From NCBI RefSeq assembly GCF_030297555.1, contig NZ_AP028136.1, positions 186,001-250,000 of the forward strand: DNA of 64,000 bases, read 5' to 3'. Position numbers and translations under genes: made by a program. This document shows, in pieces, positions 8,655 through 16,887 of the stretch (its first letter is position 1; every line of letters begins with the position of its first letter). Under the pieces are notes generated by a model. It ran no database searches and was not told where the DNA came from. It was given only the letters and a program-made list of their open reading frames with translations. Source of the DNA: Polynucleobacter sp. HIN5. Lineage in GTDB: Bacteria; Pseudomonadota; Gammaproteobacteria; Burkholderiales; Burkholderiaceae.

Positions 8655-9041
8655 ATGGCAATCGCCAAAAAGAAGTCTGCTGCAAAGAAACCAGCTGCTA
8701 AGAAAAAAGTAGCTGCTAAGAAACCAGCTGCTAAAAAAGCAGCAAAGAAGCGCCCAGCTGCTAAAAAAGCTGCCGCTAAGAAACCAGCTGCTAAAAAAGC
8801 AGCAAAGAAGCCTGCCGCTAAAAAAGCTGCTAAGAAAAAAGTAGCCAAAAAGCGTCCTGCTGCTAAAAAGAAAAAAGCTGCCAAGAAAAAGCCTGCTAAA
8901 AAAGCAGCCAAGAAAAGGCCTGCTGCCAAGAAAGGTGCTTCTGTAAAAAAGCCCGCGGCTAAGCCCGCCGTTGCTGCTCCAGCGCAAACTGCGCTGAATC
9001 CGGCTGCGGCTTGGCCATTTCCTACAGGCAGCCGTCCCTAA
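8655..9041 (+). CDS. histone H1-like lysine/alanine-rich DNA-binding protein
   Basis: A 128-residue protein made almost wholly of AAKKPAAKK-type repeats, very basic, with a short non-repetitive tail ending AAAWPFPTGSRP. It belongs with the eukaryote H1 C-tail-like nucleoid proteins of betaproteobacteria (as in Bordetella and Burkholderia) and with AlgP-type proteins. It is expected to bind and compact DNA without sequence specificity. It has a strong Shine-Dalgarno (AAGGAGAA) and its own strong terminator, so it is probably a well-expressed single-gene unit. The exact physiological role is not shown by sequence. Confidence 0.88.
   Translation: MAIAKKKSAAKKPAAKKKVAAKKPAAKKAAKKRPAAKKAAAKKPAAKKAAKKPAAKKAAKKKVAKKRPAAKKKKAAKKKPAKKAAKKRPAAKKGASVKKPAAKPAVAAPAQTALNPAAAWPFPTGSRP
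8715..8811 (+). repeat. in-phase direct repeat inside the H1-like gene
   Basis: A 37-base segment at 8715-8751 recurs exactly at 8775-8811, a period of 60 bases or 20 codons, so gain or loss of a unit keeps the reading frame. Shorter variants of the same unit fill the rest of the gene. Confidence 0.85.
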
Positions 9042-9074
9042 GCCTAGGCTTAGTGGATAGTTGAAGTAGTCTGG

Positions 9075-9100
9075 ATGGGGTCCTTCGGGACCCCATTTTT
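9075..9100 (+). terminator. rho-independent terminator after the H1-like gene
   Basis: A perfect 9-bp stem ATGGGGTCC/GGACCCCAT closed by a TTCG tetraloop (9084-9087) is followed by five T. It is very strong on the plus strand and sits between the convergent H1-like and PfkB genes; there is no T-run for the minus direction. Confidence 0.93.
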
Positions 9101-9102
9101 AT

Positions 9103-10059
9103 TTAAAGAGTAATCGCAGTACCAAAAGCAGCTTTGAAGCGATCACTGATTTCACTGCGAGTGGGTTGATGGTTTTGAGGACCTTGGTGAGCAATTTTGA
9201 TCGATCCCATGAGGCTTGCTAAGCGCCCAGTGGTCTCCCAATCTAAACTTTTTTCAAGGCCATATAGCAGGCCTCCCCGGAATGCATCGCCGCAACCGGT
9301 TGGATCAGAAATCTTCTCAGCCGGAACCGCGGGGATATCAATGACTTTGCCTTGTGCATGAATCTGCGCTCCTTGAGCCCCCTTCGTCACGATTAAGGCT
9401 TCTAGGCGACTTGCCAGTTCGTTTAGCGATAAGCCGGTACGCTGGCAAAGCATTTCACCCTCATAGTCGTTTACAGCGACATAGTTGGCTAAATCCACAA
9501 GCTCCAGTAGCTCCTGACCATTAAACATTGGCAGCCCTTGGCCGGGATCGAAGATAAATGGGATCTTTGCCTGCGCAAATTGATGGCAATGTTCCCACAT
9601 GCCAATTCGGCCATCGGGTGCGACGATACCAATGTGCCGATCCTTTTGACCCAGAGTGGCTATGCAGTCATCCACACGGTTTAAATGGGAATCGTTCATG
9701 GCTCCAGGGTGAAAGGCGGTGATCTGATTATTGGCAAGATCAGTCGTAATCATCGCTTGGGCCGTAAAGGCTTGATCGAGTTTTTTAATGAACTCTCGAC
9801 TCATCCCGACTCTCTCGAGGTGGGAGAGGTAGGGATCTGCGTCCGCTCCCACGGTCGCCATGATCATTGGTTTGCCGCCAAGCAGCTGGAGGTTGTAGCC
9901 GATATTGCCAGCGCATCCGCCAAATTCCCGGCGCATGCTGGGGACCAAGAAGGCGACGTTCAGGATATGGATTTGTTCTGGAAGAATTTGATCCTGGAAG
10001 CGACCCTCAAAGGTCATGATGGTGTCATACGCAATGGAGCCACAAATAATGCTTGCCAT
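9103..10059 (-). CDS. PfkB-family carbohydrate/nucleoside kinase
   Basis: A 318-residue sugar-kinase fold protein of the ribokinase/adenosine kinase family. The N-terminal substrate-side motif GGCAGNIGYNL (about 47-57) and the C-terminal DPTGCGDAFRGG (about 252-263, catalytic Asp258 and anion hole) are intact. The genes at this place beside prmA-accC in Burkholderiaceae are usually called adenosine kinase-like or nucleoside kinase; substrate cannot be read from sequence, so I leave the symbol blank. The prmA stop is only eight bases upstream of its ATG, so it is probably the last gene of the minus-strand aroQ-accB-accC-prmA cluster. Confidence 0.88.
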   Translation of the reverse strand: MASIICGSIAYDTIMTFEGRFQDQILPEQIHILNVAFLVPSMRREFGGCAGNIGYNLQLLGGKPMIMATVGADADPYLSHLERVGMSREFIKKLDQAFTAQAMITTDLANNQITAFHPGAMNDSHLNRVDDCIATLGQKDRHIGIVAPDGRIGMWEHCHQFAQAKIPFIFDPGQGLPMFNGQELLELVDLANYVAVNDYEGEMLCQRTGLSLNELASRLEALIVTKGAQGAQIHAQGKVIDIPAVPAEKISDPTGCGDAFRGGLLYGLEKSLDWETTGRLASLMGSIKIAHQGPQNHQPTRSEISDRFKAAFGTAITL

Positions 10060-10067
10060 AAAGTTCT

Positions 10068-11657
10068 CTATAGGGATGAAGGTTGAGTGGAGGAGGGATA
10101 TGCTACACGCATGCGATAGCCCGCGGCATTCGCAGGAAGCTGCAGGGGTATCGAAAGGTTAAACAGTTCTTTGGGTGGCGCTCCGGTCAGCAAAAAGCTG
10201 GGATGGGCGCTTTGCCAGGTCTTGGGAAGCCACTCTTCAGGACTCATCAGAATACGAGCAATGGTTTTTTCATCGGCATCGCTAAGTGTTAGCTCCAAAT
10301 GGGGGATTGCAACTGGGACCAATAAGCGATTTTGTAGTTCGATTTGCAAGATGGATTGAACCTCAATACCGCGCTTGCTGTCATCCATTCCAAGATTGGC
10401 GAGCAGAAAGCGCCATGCCGTGAAATCAATCACAGCTTTCTGATCACACGGCAAGACTTCGCATATTCCCCGATCAACTGTTTGTAACAACTCGAAGCTA
10501 CGCAAGGCAATTGGGTTGGGGTTTTTATCTAGGCTGGGTGCAAAAAAATGCAAGATTGAGACACGCCAAAGGCTCATTGCGACGATGAAGCCGATCATCA
10601 TTAATAAGCCAACGGTGATCAAAGGTTTACGTAGATGAAATCCTGTACTTTTTGTGATGGGAGCGCTGACAATTGAGCGATTGGGCTTTGAGACATCCTC
10701 AATCGAACGAACGCTCGAGGTCCGGTTTTGCTTAGAGACAGGCTTTTGACCATGTAGGCATACCCAGCCCTCCGAGGCTCTCCAGATCGACAGCGGAATA
10801 TGGGGCTGATAACAATCGATGACCTCTTGCGCTTGGCGCTCTAAGATGCCCGATAGGATTAATTGCCCACCATCCTTTACGCGTGCGATGAGAGCGGGCG
10901 CTAGAACTTGTAAGGGGTTGGCCAAAATATTGGCAATCACTACATCAAACTGTGTAGACCCAATCGCCGCATCGATATCGTCAGGTAATTGGCACTCAAT
11001 CTTCGTTTGATTTTGATTGGCATTTGCACGCGCCGACTCAATAGCCTGCAGGTCAATATCGGTTCCAAACACGGTTTGAAAGCCTAGTTTTTTAGCGGCA
11101 ATTGCCAAGATGCCAGAGCCGCAGCCATAATCCAACGCGCTTTGACTTTTACAAACAGGGTTCTTACTGTATTGCTCAAGCCACTCAAGGCATAGTCGGG
11201 TTGTTGGGTGGCTGCCAGTACCAAATGCAAGGCCGGGATCGACTGCCAGACAAATTGCTTCTGGTGCAGACGGTTTTTGGTGCCACGAAGGGACAATCCA
11301 AATACGCTCACCAATCGCAATCGGGTCGAATTGATTTTGTGTCATTGACACCCAATCTTGGTCAGCCACAATTGATTCGGTGGGTGTCTGAACGGCAAAT
11401 CCTGCCTCTAGAAGAATGTTGGCTAATTCTTCCTTGCTGGTTTCGAAGCTTTGATCAAAGAGTGCCTTAACAACGGATAAATCCCATGCCTGCACTTCGG
11501 GTGATAGTCCCGGTTCACCATAGAGGGGATTTTCATCATAGCCGCCCGCTGTAGCATCCTCGACCGAAACTGAGAGCGCCCCAAGTTCCATGAGCGCATC
11601 GCCCAAGGGCTCAGCAATTTCAGCAACGACCGTAAATTGGAACTCGCGATACGACAT
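10068..11657 (-). CDS. prmA: ribosomal protein L11 methyltransferase fused to a membrane DUF3426 domain
   Basis: Residues 1 to about 304 are PrmA, which trimethylates ribosomal protein L11: N-terminal recognition domain, SAM-binding LDYGCGSG (175-182), and NILANPL (243-249). The frame then continues without stop through a polar linker (305-345), a membrane segment (about 346-364) and a 165-residue C-terminal domain with DUF3426-like character. In related genomes the DUF3426 protein is a separate gene after prmA with an N-terminal zinc ribbon; here that ribbon is absent. The fused product would anchor the methyltransferase at the membrane unless translation or processing separates them. PrmA part is certain; the DUF3426 label is by recognition. 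Confidence 0.88.
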   Translation of the reverse strand: MSYREFQFTVVAEIAEPLGDALMELGALSVSVEDATAGGYDENPLYGEPGLSPEVQAWDLSVVKALFDQSFETSKEELANILLEAGFAVQTPTESIVADQDWVSMTQNQFDPIAIGERIWIVPSWHQKPSAPEAICLAVDPGLAFGTGSHPTTRLCLEWLEQYSKNPVCKSQSALDYGCGSGILAIAAKKLGFQTVFGTDIDLQAIESARANANQNQTKIECQLPDDIDAAIGSTQFDVVIANILANPLQVLAPALIARVKDGGQLILSGILERQAQEVIDCYQPHIPLSIWRASEGWVCLHGQKPVSKQNRTSSVRSIEDVSKPNRSIVSAPITKSTGFHLRKPLITVGLLMMIGFIVAMSLWRVSILHFFAPSLDKNPNPIALRSFELLQTVDRGICEVLPCDQKAVIDFTAWRFLLANLGMDDSKRGIEVQSILQIELQNRLLVPVAIPHLELTLSDADEKTIARILMSPEEWLPKTWQSAHPSFLLTGAPPKELFNLSIPLQLPANAAGYRMRVAYPSSTQPSSL

Positions 11658-11671
11658 TGGCTTAGGAGGGC

Positions 11672-13039
11672 CTACTTTTCGCCACGAGTCGCGGATTGCT
11701 CCTCAAGGCGTTGTTCGAGGTAATGAATGCTCGTGCCACCCTCCACAAATTTTGAGTCGAGCATCAGCTCGCGATGCAGGGGCACATTGGTCAGAATGCC
11801 ATCAATCACCATTTCGGAGAGGGCAATCCGCATGCGACGAATTGCTTGCTCACGTGTAGCTCCATAGGCAATTAACTTACCGATCATCGAATCATAGTTC
11901 GGGGGCACCAGATACCCGCTATAGGCATGCGAGTCGACGCGAATACCCGGGCCACCAGGCATATGCCATGACTGAATTCGACCAGGGCTGGGAGTGAACT
12001 TAAAGGGATCTTCAGCATTTAGGCGACATTCAATCGCATGACCCTTAAAGACGATATCGCGTTGCCGAAAGCCCAGTTTCTGACCAGCCGCAATCTTAAT
12101 TTGCTCCTGAACAATATCAATCCCAGTAATCATCTCCGTGACGGGATGCTCGACTTGCACGCGGGTGTTCATCTCAATGAAAAAGAACTCACCCTTTTCA
12201 TAGAGAAATTCAAAAGTACCAGCACCGCGGTAGGCAATTTTTTTACAAGCATCGGCACAGCGTTCCCCAATTTTTGCAATCAGTTTGCGATCGATTCCTG
12301 GAGCCGGTGCCTCTTCAATCACTTTTTGGTGGCGACGCTGCATCGAGCAGTCTCGCTCACCCAGCCAAACCGCATTCCCATGGGTATCGGCTAAGACTTG
12401 AATTTCCACGTGCCTTGGGCGCTCTAAGAATTTCTCCATATAGACTTCAGGGTTCCCAAAGGCGCGCCCCGCTTCTTCACGGGTCATATTGACAGCGCTA
12501 ATCAGGGCTGCTTCGGTGTGAACAACGCGCATACCGCGCCCACCACCACCACCGGCCGCTTTAATGATGACGGGGTAGCCAACGCGCTTGGCGGTCGCCA
12601 AAATTTCTTTTGGGTTATCCGTAGGTAATGCACCGGCTGATCCGGGTACGCAGGGAACCCCTGCCTTAATCATCGCATTTTTTGCTGAAACCTTATCTCC
12701 CATTAAGCGGATCGACTCGGGTCTTGGGCCGATAAATGCAAATCCGGACTTTTCAACTCGTTCAGCAAAATCCGCATTCTCTGAGAGAAATCCATAGCCT
12801 GGATGAATAGCTTCGGCATCGGTGACTTCAGCCGCTGAAATAATCGCTGGCATATTGAGATAGCTTTGCGTCGAGGGTGCGGGCCCGATGCAAACCGCCT
12901 CATCAGCGAGTTTTACGTATTTAGCGTCTTTATCAGCGGTGGAGTACACCACTACGGTTTTAATCCCGAGTTCTCGGCAAGCTCGCTGAATTCGCAGAGC
13001 GATTTCGCCACGATTGGCGATCAGTATTTTGTCAAACAT
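11672..13039 (-). CDS. accC: acetyl-CoA carboxylase, biotin carboxylase subunit
   Basis: Carboxylates the biotin on AccB with bicarbonate and ATP, the first half-reaction of malonyl-CoA synthesis. The 455 residues match the usual length of about 450. Visible: N-terminal [11 protein letters not shown], the glycine-rich ATP loop [12 protein letters not shown] (about 160-171), and the [13 protein letters not shown] active-site segment (about 293). It lies five bases after accB, a normal accBC operon, and is followed by prmA after 14 bases. Confidence 0.97.
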   Translation of the reverse strand: MFDKILIANRGEIALRIQRACRELGIKTVVVYSTADKDAKYVKLADEAVCIGPAPSTQSYLNMPAIISAAEVTDAEAIHPGYGFLSENADFAERVEKSGFAFIGPRPESIRLMGDKVSAKNAMIKAGVPCVPGSAGALPTDNPKEILATAKRVGYPVIIKAAGGGGGRGMRVVHTEAALISAVNMTREEAGRAFGNPEVYMEKFLERPRHVEIQVLADTHGNAVWLGERDCSMQRRHQKVIEEAPAPGIDRKLIAKIGERCADACKKIAYRGAGTFEFLYEKGEFFFIEMNTRVQVEHPVTEMITGIDIVQEQIKIAAGQKLGFRQRDIVFKGHAIECRLNAEDPFKFTPSPGRIQSWHMPGGPGIRVDSHAYSGYLVPPNYDSMIGKLIAYGATREQAIRRMRIALSEMVIDGILTNVPLHRELMLDSKFVEGGTSIHYLEQRLEEQSATRGEK

Positions 13040-13044
13040 GGCGA

Positions 13045-13515
13045 TTAGGCGATGACGAATAGCGGCTGGTCAAATTCAACGCCTTGACCGTTCTCGCACA
13101 GGATTTGTTTGATTACCCCTGCTTTCTCCGATTCAATTTCATTGAGAAGCTTCATTGCCTCAATAATGCATAAGGTTTGACCAACAGTTACGGTATCGCC
13201 CACATTCACGAAAGCAGGTGCCTCAGGATTGGGTGAGCGATAAAAGGTTCCCACCATCGGCGACTTCTGTACGAACCCCTCTGGCGCTGCACTTGCTTGT
13301 GGGGTAGCAACAACCGATGCAGTTGGAGCTTCGGGTTGGATCGGCGCTGGTATGACCATGGTATTCATGGGCATCGCTGCAGGAGCGTTTGCAACGGAAC
13401 CGGAATGTCGCGCATTCACAATCTTGACTTTATCTTCTCCTTCGCTCACTTCGAGTTCGGAGATTCCAGATTCAGAGACTAAGTCAATCAGGGTTTTGAG
13501 TTTTCGTAAGTCCAT
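13045..13515 (-). CDS. accB: acetyl-CoA carboxylase, biotin carboxyl carrier protein
   Basis: Carries the carboxybiotin between AccC and the carboxyltransferase. The 156 residues have an N-terminal conserved segment ([13 protein letters not shown]), a Pro/Ala-rich flexible linker (about 40-80) and a C-terminal biotinyl domain. The biotinylation site reads EAMKLLNEI rather than the commoner EAMKMMNEI; the Lys is kept. It is translated just upstream of accC and 23 bases downstream of aroQ. Confidence 0.97.
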   Translation of the reverse strand: MDLRKLKTLIDLVSESGISELEVSEGEDKVKIVNARHSGSVANAPAAMPMNTMVIPAPIQPEAPTASVVATPQASAAPEGFVQKSPMVGTFYRSPNPEAPAFVNVGDTVTVGQTLCIIEAMKLLNEIESEKAGVIKQILCENGQGVEFDQPLFVIA

Positions 13516-13538
13516 GCCAAACCTCGTTGTAATGATTT

Positions 13539-14000
13539 TTAATGAGAAGCCAGTTTGTTCTGAATTGCTGTGAATGCCAGTTCATAACCTTGTGCACCTA
13601 GACCGCAAATCACGCCCATGGCTAGGTCTGAGAAATAAGAATGTTTGCGAAATTCTTCACGCTGGTGAATATTCGAGAGGTGCACTTCAATAAAAGGGAT
13701 CGCTACACCAGCTAAAGCATCGCGCAGGGCAACGCTGGTGTGCGTAAATCCACCTGGATTAATGATGATGAAACCAATACCATCCTTTTTTGCCTTCTGA
13801 ACTCGATCAATTAGTTCGCCCTCATGATTGCTTTGAAAGCTTTCCAGCGAAATTCCGGCATTTTTAGCAAGCTCACCCATGCGTTTTGTAATGTCTTCAA
13901 GGGTTGTTTTACCGTAAACCTCAGGCTCTCTAGTGCCGAGAAGGTTTAAATTGGGACCATTTAGAAGCAAAACAGAGAAATTTGAATGGTTAGTAGGCAT
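13539..14000 (-). CDS. aroQ: 3-dehydroquinate dehydratase, type II
   Basis: Dehydrates 3-dehydroquinate in the shikimate pathway. The 153-residue length, the [17 protein letters not shown] start with its catalytic Arg and Tyr, the [20 protein letters not shown] centre and the EVHLSN substrate loop all define the small type II enzyme. First gene of the probable aroQ-accB-accC-prmA-PfkB unit; aroE of the same pathway lies elsewhere in the window on the other strand. Confidence 0.97.
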   Translation of the reverse strand: MPTNHSNFSVLLLNGPNLNLLGTREPEVYGKTTLEDITKRMGELAKNAGISLESFQSNHEGELIDRVQKAKKDGIGFIIINPGGFTHTSVALRDALAGVAIPFIEVHLSNIHQREEFRKHSYFSDLAMGVICGLGAQGYELAFTAIQNKLASH

Positions 14001-14068
14001 AGATCGCTACAGTTATTGAAAAATATCGATTAATTTGGTGATAAATCCAGAAAATTAACGTAAGAAGC

Positions 14069-14074
14069 AGTATA
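14069..14074 (-). promoter_or_regulatory. candidate -10 element of the aroQ-accBC operon
   Basis: TATACT on the minus strand (5 of 6 to consensus) lies about 69 bases before the aroQ ATG in the only gap upstream of the operon. The -35 is weak. An AT-rich leader separates it from aroQ. Confidence 0.38.
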
Positions 14075-14128
14075 CCCCCAAGAGCTTGGAATACCTAGAA
14101 ATTGACCGTTTTTTTAAGAATTGAACGA

Positions 14129-14151
14129 AAAATGGCCGTCTAAGCCATTTT
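14129..14151 (-). terminator. probable terminator of the TlpA-like gene
   Basis: Read on the minus strand, AAAATGGC and GCCATTTT pair over 8 bp around a 7-base loop, and T residues run out of the second arm. It lies 31 bases after the TlpA-like stop and before the aroQ promoter region. Confidence 0.55.
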
Positions 14152-14181
14152 CAATATTGGTCTAAAAGTAGCTAATTTTAA

Positions 14182-14709
14182 TTAAATTGCGTCTTTAATG
14201 ATCTTTCTAAGCTCATCTTCGCTGATCTTGCCTAATTTTCTACCTGTGATATCCCCTTTGGCATTGATCACTACCGTGAAGGGTAGGGCTCCCGATGGGT
14301 TTCCTAGCATTTTGTTGATGTCGTTGCCACCAAGTCCACCTAAAACAATGGGATAAGAAATAATGGTAGTTTCAATAAATTGACGAATATTCGAGGGTGA
14401 ATCGATACCGATACCGACAATTAGCATCTTTTTAGGGTCATATTCCCCCTGAACTTTGTCCAAAGCGGGCATTTCTTCAACACAGGGCGGGCACCAGGAG
14501 GCCCAAAAATTGACGACCAAAACCTTATTTTTCCAATCTTGGGTCGAAATGGGCTTTTGGTCTGGAGAAAACCACTCGCGGTCAAAAAGGGCTTTGACAG
14601 CATCTTGCGAGGCGGACTTGAGGGCAGTTCTGCGATTGGCCATAAAAGCACCTGCGACGGCAGCAACAATGGCGACCACACTTGCAATTAGAAAATGACG
14701 ACGGTTCAT
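14182..14709 (-). CDS. TlpA/ResA-like thioredoxin, membrane-anchored
   Basis: A 175-residue thiol-disulphide oxidoreductase with an uncleaved-looking N-terminal membrane anchor (about 6-24) and a thioredoxin fold facing the periplasm. The active site WASWCPPC holds Cys73 and Cys76, and a cis-Pro loop is seen in SGALPFTVV (about 144). Such proteins reduce periplasmic thiols, for example apocytochrome c, but the partner is unknown here. An excellent AAGGAGAG Shine-Dalgarno sits before the ATG. It is divergent from mpl with 25 bases between starts. Confidence 0.88.
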   Translation of the reverse strand: MNRRHFLIASVVAIVAAVAGAFMANRRTALKSASQDAVKALFDREWFSPDQKPISTQDWKNKVLVVNFWASWCPPCVEEMPALDKVQGEYDPKKMLIVGIGIDSPSNIRQFIETTIISYPIVLGGLGGNDINKMLGNPSGALPFTVVINAKGDITGRKLGKISEDELRKIIKDAI

Positions 14710-14722
14710 GACTCTCCTTAGC

Positions 14723-14728
14723 TAAAAT
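14723..14728 (+). promoter_or_regulatory. candidate -10 element of mpl, leaderless spacing
   Basis: TAAAAT (5 of 6) ends 6 bases before the mpl ATG, and no Shine-Dalgarno is present. Transcription would begin at the start codon. Confidence 0.45.
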
Positions 14729-14734
14729 CCACGC

Positions 14735-16144
14735 ATGCATATTCATATCTTAGGCATTTGTGGCACCTTCATGGGTGGGATCGCGGCAATTGCCAGACAA
14801 GCCGGTCATGAGGTAACCGGTTGTGATGCAAATGTTTACCCTCCAATGAGTACCCAGCTCGAAGCCCAAGGTATTCAATTAATCGAAGGATACTCCCCCG
14901 ATCAACTTCGTGAATTTAAATCGAAACCTGATTTATTTCTGATTGGGAACGTGGTCTCCAGGGGAAACCCTTTGCTTGAAGAGATTCTGAATCAAGGTTT
15001 GCCGTACACCTCAGGCCCCCAATGGTTGGGCGAGCAGGTGTTGTCCGGTAGGCATGTGCTGGCAGTTGCTGGAACGCATGGCAAGACCACAACGACGGCC
15101 ATGCTTACCTGGATTTTGGAGCGCAATCACCGCAAGCCCGGATATTTAATTGGCGGTGTGCCATTGAACTTTGCAGTATCGGCTCGCTTAGGTGATGGGA
15201 GCCATTTTGTGATCGAGGCTGACGAATATGACACCGCCTTCTTTGATAAGCGTAGTAAGTTCGTGCACTATCGGCCACGAACCGCGATTTTGAATAACCT
15301 CGAGTTTGATCACGCCGATATTTTTTCAGACTTAGCGGCGATCGAAACCCAATTTCATCATTTAGTCCGAACCATTCCACAAACAGGCCTGGTGCTTGCG
15401 AATGGTTCACAGCAGTCATTGGATCGCGTGATCGAGCGCGGATTGTGGTCACCTTTGGAGCGCTTTGGTTCCGGTAACAGCGAATGGTCATTTGAGGATA
15501 TGCAAAATGCAGACGGCAAAGGTGGAGCTGATTTTGCAGTTATTTATCAGGGCAAGAAATGCGCGGAAGTTCATTGGGCAAGGCATTCGGGTGTGATGGG
15601 TGTTCATAATCAACTCAATGCACTAGCAGCGATTGCGGCTGCCCATCATATTGGCATCACCCCAGAAGAATCCGCCCTCGCTTTAGCGGAGTTCAAAAAT
15701 GTGAAGCGACGCTTAGAGCTCATCGGTGAGAAGCATCGAGTCCATGTGTATGACGATTTTGCCCATCATCCAACGGCAATTGCCACCACCATTGATGGGT
15801 TGCGCAAACAAGTGGGTGAGGCACGAATTCTGGCGGTACTTGAGCCACGCTCCAACACCATGAAGCTTGGTGTTATGAAGTCACAGCTTCCGGATAGCTT
15901 GAAAGAAGCTGATTTGGTCTTTGCCTATGGAGCAATTAGTGGCAAAGATGCCTTAGGTTGGGATTTGCAAGAGTCGATTGCGCCATTGGGCTCTAAAGCG
16001 AAAAGCTTTCATGATCTTGGGCGCTTAGTTGAAGCGGTATGTAGCGAAGCCAAACCTGATGATCATATTTTGGTGATGAGCAATGGCGGCTTTGGTGGGG
16101 TTCATCAAAAAATTCTGGCTCGCTTAGAGCACCTTCATCCCTAA
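14735..16144 (+). CDS. mpl: UDP-N-acetylmuramate:L-alanyl-gamma-D-glutamyl-meso-diaminopimelate ligase
   Basis: Joins recycled murein tripeptide to UDP-MurNAc, a peptidoglycan recycling step that complements the AmpD amidase at 3.1 kb. The 469 residues follow the Mur ligase plan: N-terminal nucleotide-binding domain ([17 protein letters not shown]), the central ATP loop [12 protein letters not shown] (about 113-124), the [16 protein letters not shown] stretch typical of Mpl, and a C-terminal domain with [12 protein letters not shown]. Length fits Mpl. Followed after 14 bases by the SDR gene. Confidence 0.96.
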   Translation: MHIHILGICGTFMGGIAAIARQAGHEVTGCDANVYPPMSTQLEAQGIQLIEGYSPDQLREFKSKPDLFLIGNVVSRGNPLLEEILNQGLPYTSGPQWLGEQVLSGRHVLAVAGTHGKTTTTAMLTWILERNHRKPGYLIGGVPLNFAVSARLGDGSHFVIEADEYDTAFFDKRSKFVHYRPRTAILNNLEFDHADIFSDLAAIETQFHHLVRTIPQTGLVLANGSQQSLDRVIERGLWSPLERFGSGNSEWSFEDMQNADGKGGADFAVIYQGKKCAEVHWARHSGVMGVHNQLNALAAIAAAHHIGITPEESALALAEFKNVKRRLELIGEKHRVHVYDDFAHHPTAIATTIDGLRKQVGEARILAVLEPRSNTMKLGVMKSQLPDSLKEADLVFAYGAISGKDALGWDLQESIAPLGSKAKSFHDLGRLVEAVCSEAKPDDHILVMSNGGFGGVHQKILARLEHLHP

Positions 16145-16158
16145 TTAGAGGAATTGGT

Positions 16159-16887
16159 ATGCGTTTACGAAACAAAGTGGCACTTATTACTGGAGCAGCT
16201 AAAGGAATTGGTTTTGCAACTGCCAAACGGTTTTCCGAGGAGGGTGCCAAGGTCATGTTGGCCGATCTAAATGAAGCTGCGGTGATGGAGGCCGTCGGCC
16301 AACTCAAGCATGCTGAACCCTATGTGTTGAATGTTACCGATCGAGCCAGTATTCAGCGTACGGTTGACGACATTATTTCTAAACATCAACGCATTGACAT
16401 ATTAATTAATAACGCTGGCATTACTCAAGATGCACGTTTAGTGAAAATGACCGAGGAACAATTTGATGCGGTGATTGATGTCAATCTCAAAGGCGTCTTT
16501 AATTGCACCCAATTGGTGGTTCCTCATATGCTAGAGGCTAAAAAAGGGGCTATCGTCAATGCTTCGAGTGTGGTTGGCATCTATGGTAATTTCGGGCAAA
16601 CCAATTACTCTGCCACTAAATTTGGCGTAATTGGATTTACCAAAACCTGGGCCCGTGAGTTCGGTCAAAAAGGGATTCGGGTAAATGCCGTGTGTCCTGG
16701 ATTCATTGCAACTGAGATGGTCAAGGCGATGCCCGAGAACATTTTGCAAAGTATTGAGCAGCGTTCGTGGATGGCACGCTTGGGCACTCCCGAGGAAATG
16801 GCGAATGTGTATCTGTTCTTAGCGAGCGATGAAGCCAGTTATGTCAATGGCGTAACCATTGAGGCAAGTGGCGGGATTTCGCTTTAA
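16159..16887 (+). CDS. FabG-like short-chain dehydrogenase/reductase
   Basis: A 242-residue NAD(P)H-dependent reductase, closest in look to 3-oxoacyl-ACP or acetoacetyl-CoA reductases. It has [10 protein letters not shown] (11-20), NNAGITQD (about 84-91), the catalytic Ser137, Tyr150 and Lys154 (NYSATK), and a PGFIATEM loop. It is separate from any fab cluster, so it could be a second FabG; substrate cannot be fixed. A GAGGAATT ribosome site precedes the ATG. Its TAA overlaps the ATG of the next gene by one base. Confidence 0.85.
   Translation: MRLRNKVALITGAAKGIGFATAKRFSEEGAKVMLADLNEAAVMEAVGQLKHAEPYVLNVTDRASIQRTVDDIISKHQRIDILINNAGITQDARLVKMTEEQFDAVIDVNLKGVFNCTQLVVPHMLEAKKGAIVNASSVVGIYGNFGQTNYSATKFGVIGFTKTWAREFGQKGIRVNAVCPGFIATEMVKAMPENILQSIEQRSWMARLGTPEEMANVYLFLASDEASYVNGVTIEASGGISL

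Noticed and set aside
8655..8980. Direct repeats as a possible CRISPR-like array
   Set aside because: Repeats are contiguous codon repeats in a single open frame, with no unique spacers and no cas genes.
8613..8987. Two Phe/Leu/Ala-rich open frames on the minus strand across the H1-like gene
   Set aside because: They are the complement of the AAG/GCT codon repeats and have no ribosome site; low-complexity shadows.
9685..10086. A 133-codon frame antisense to the PfkB kinase
   Set aside because: The kinase on the other strand has intact family motifs over the same bases; antisense frame is incidental.
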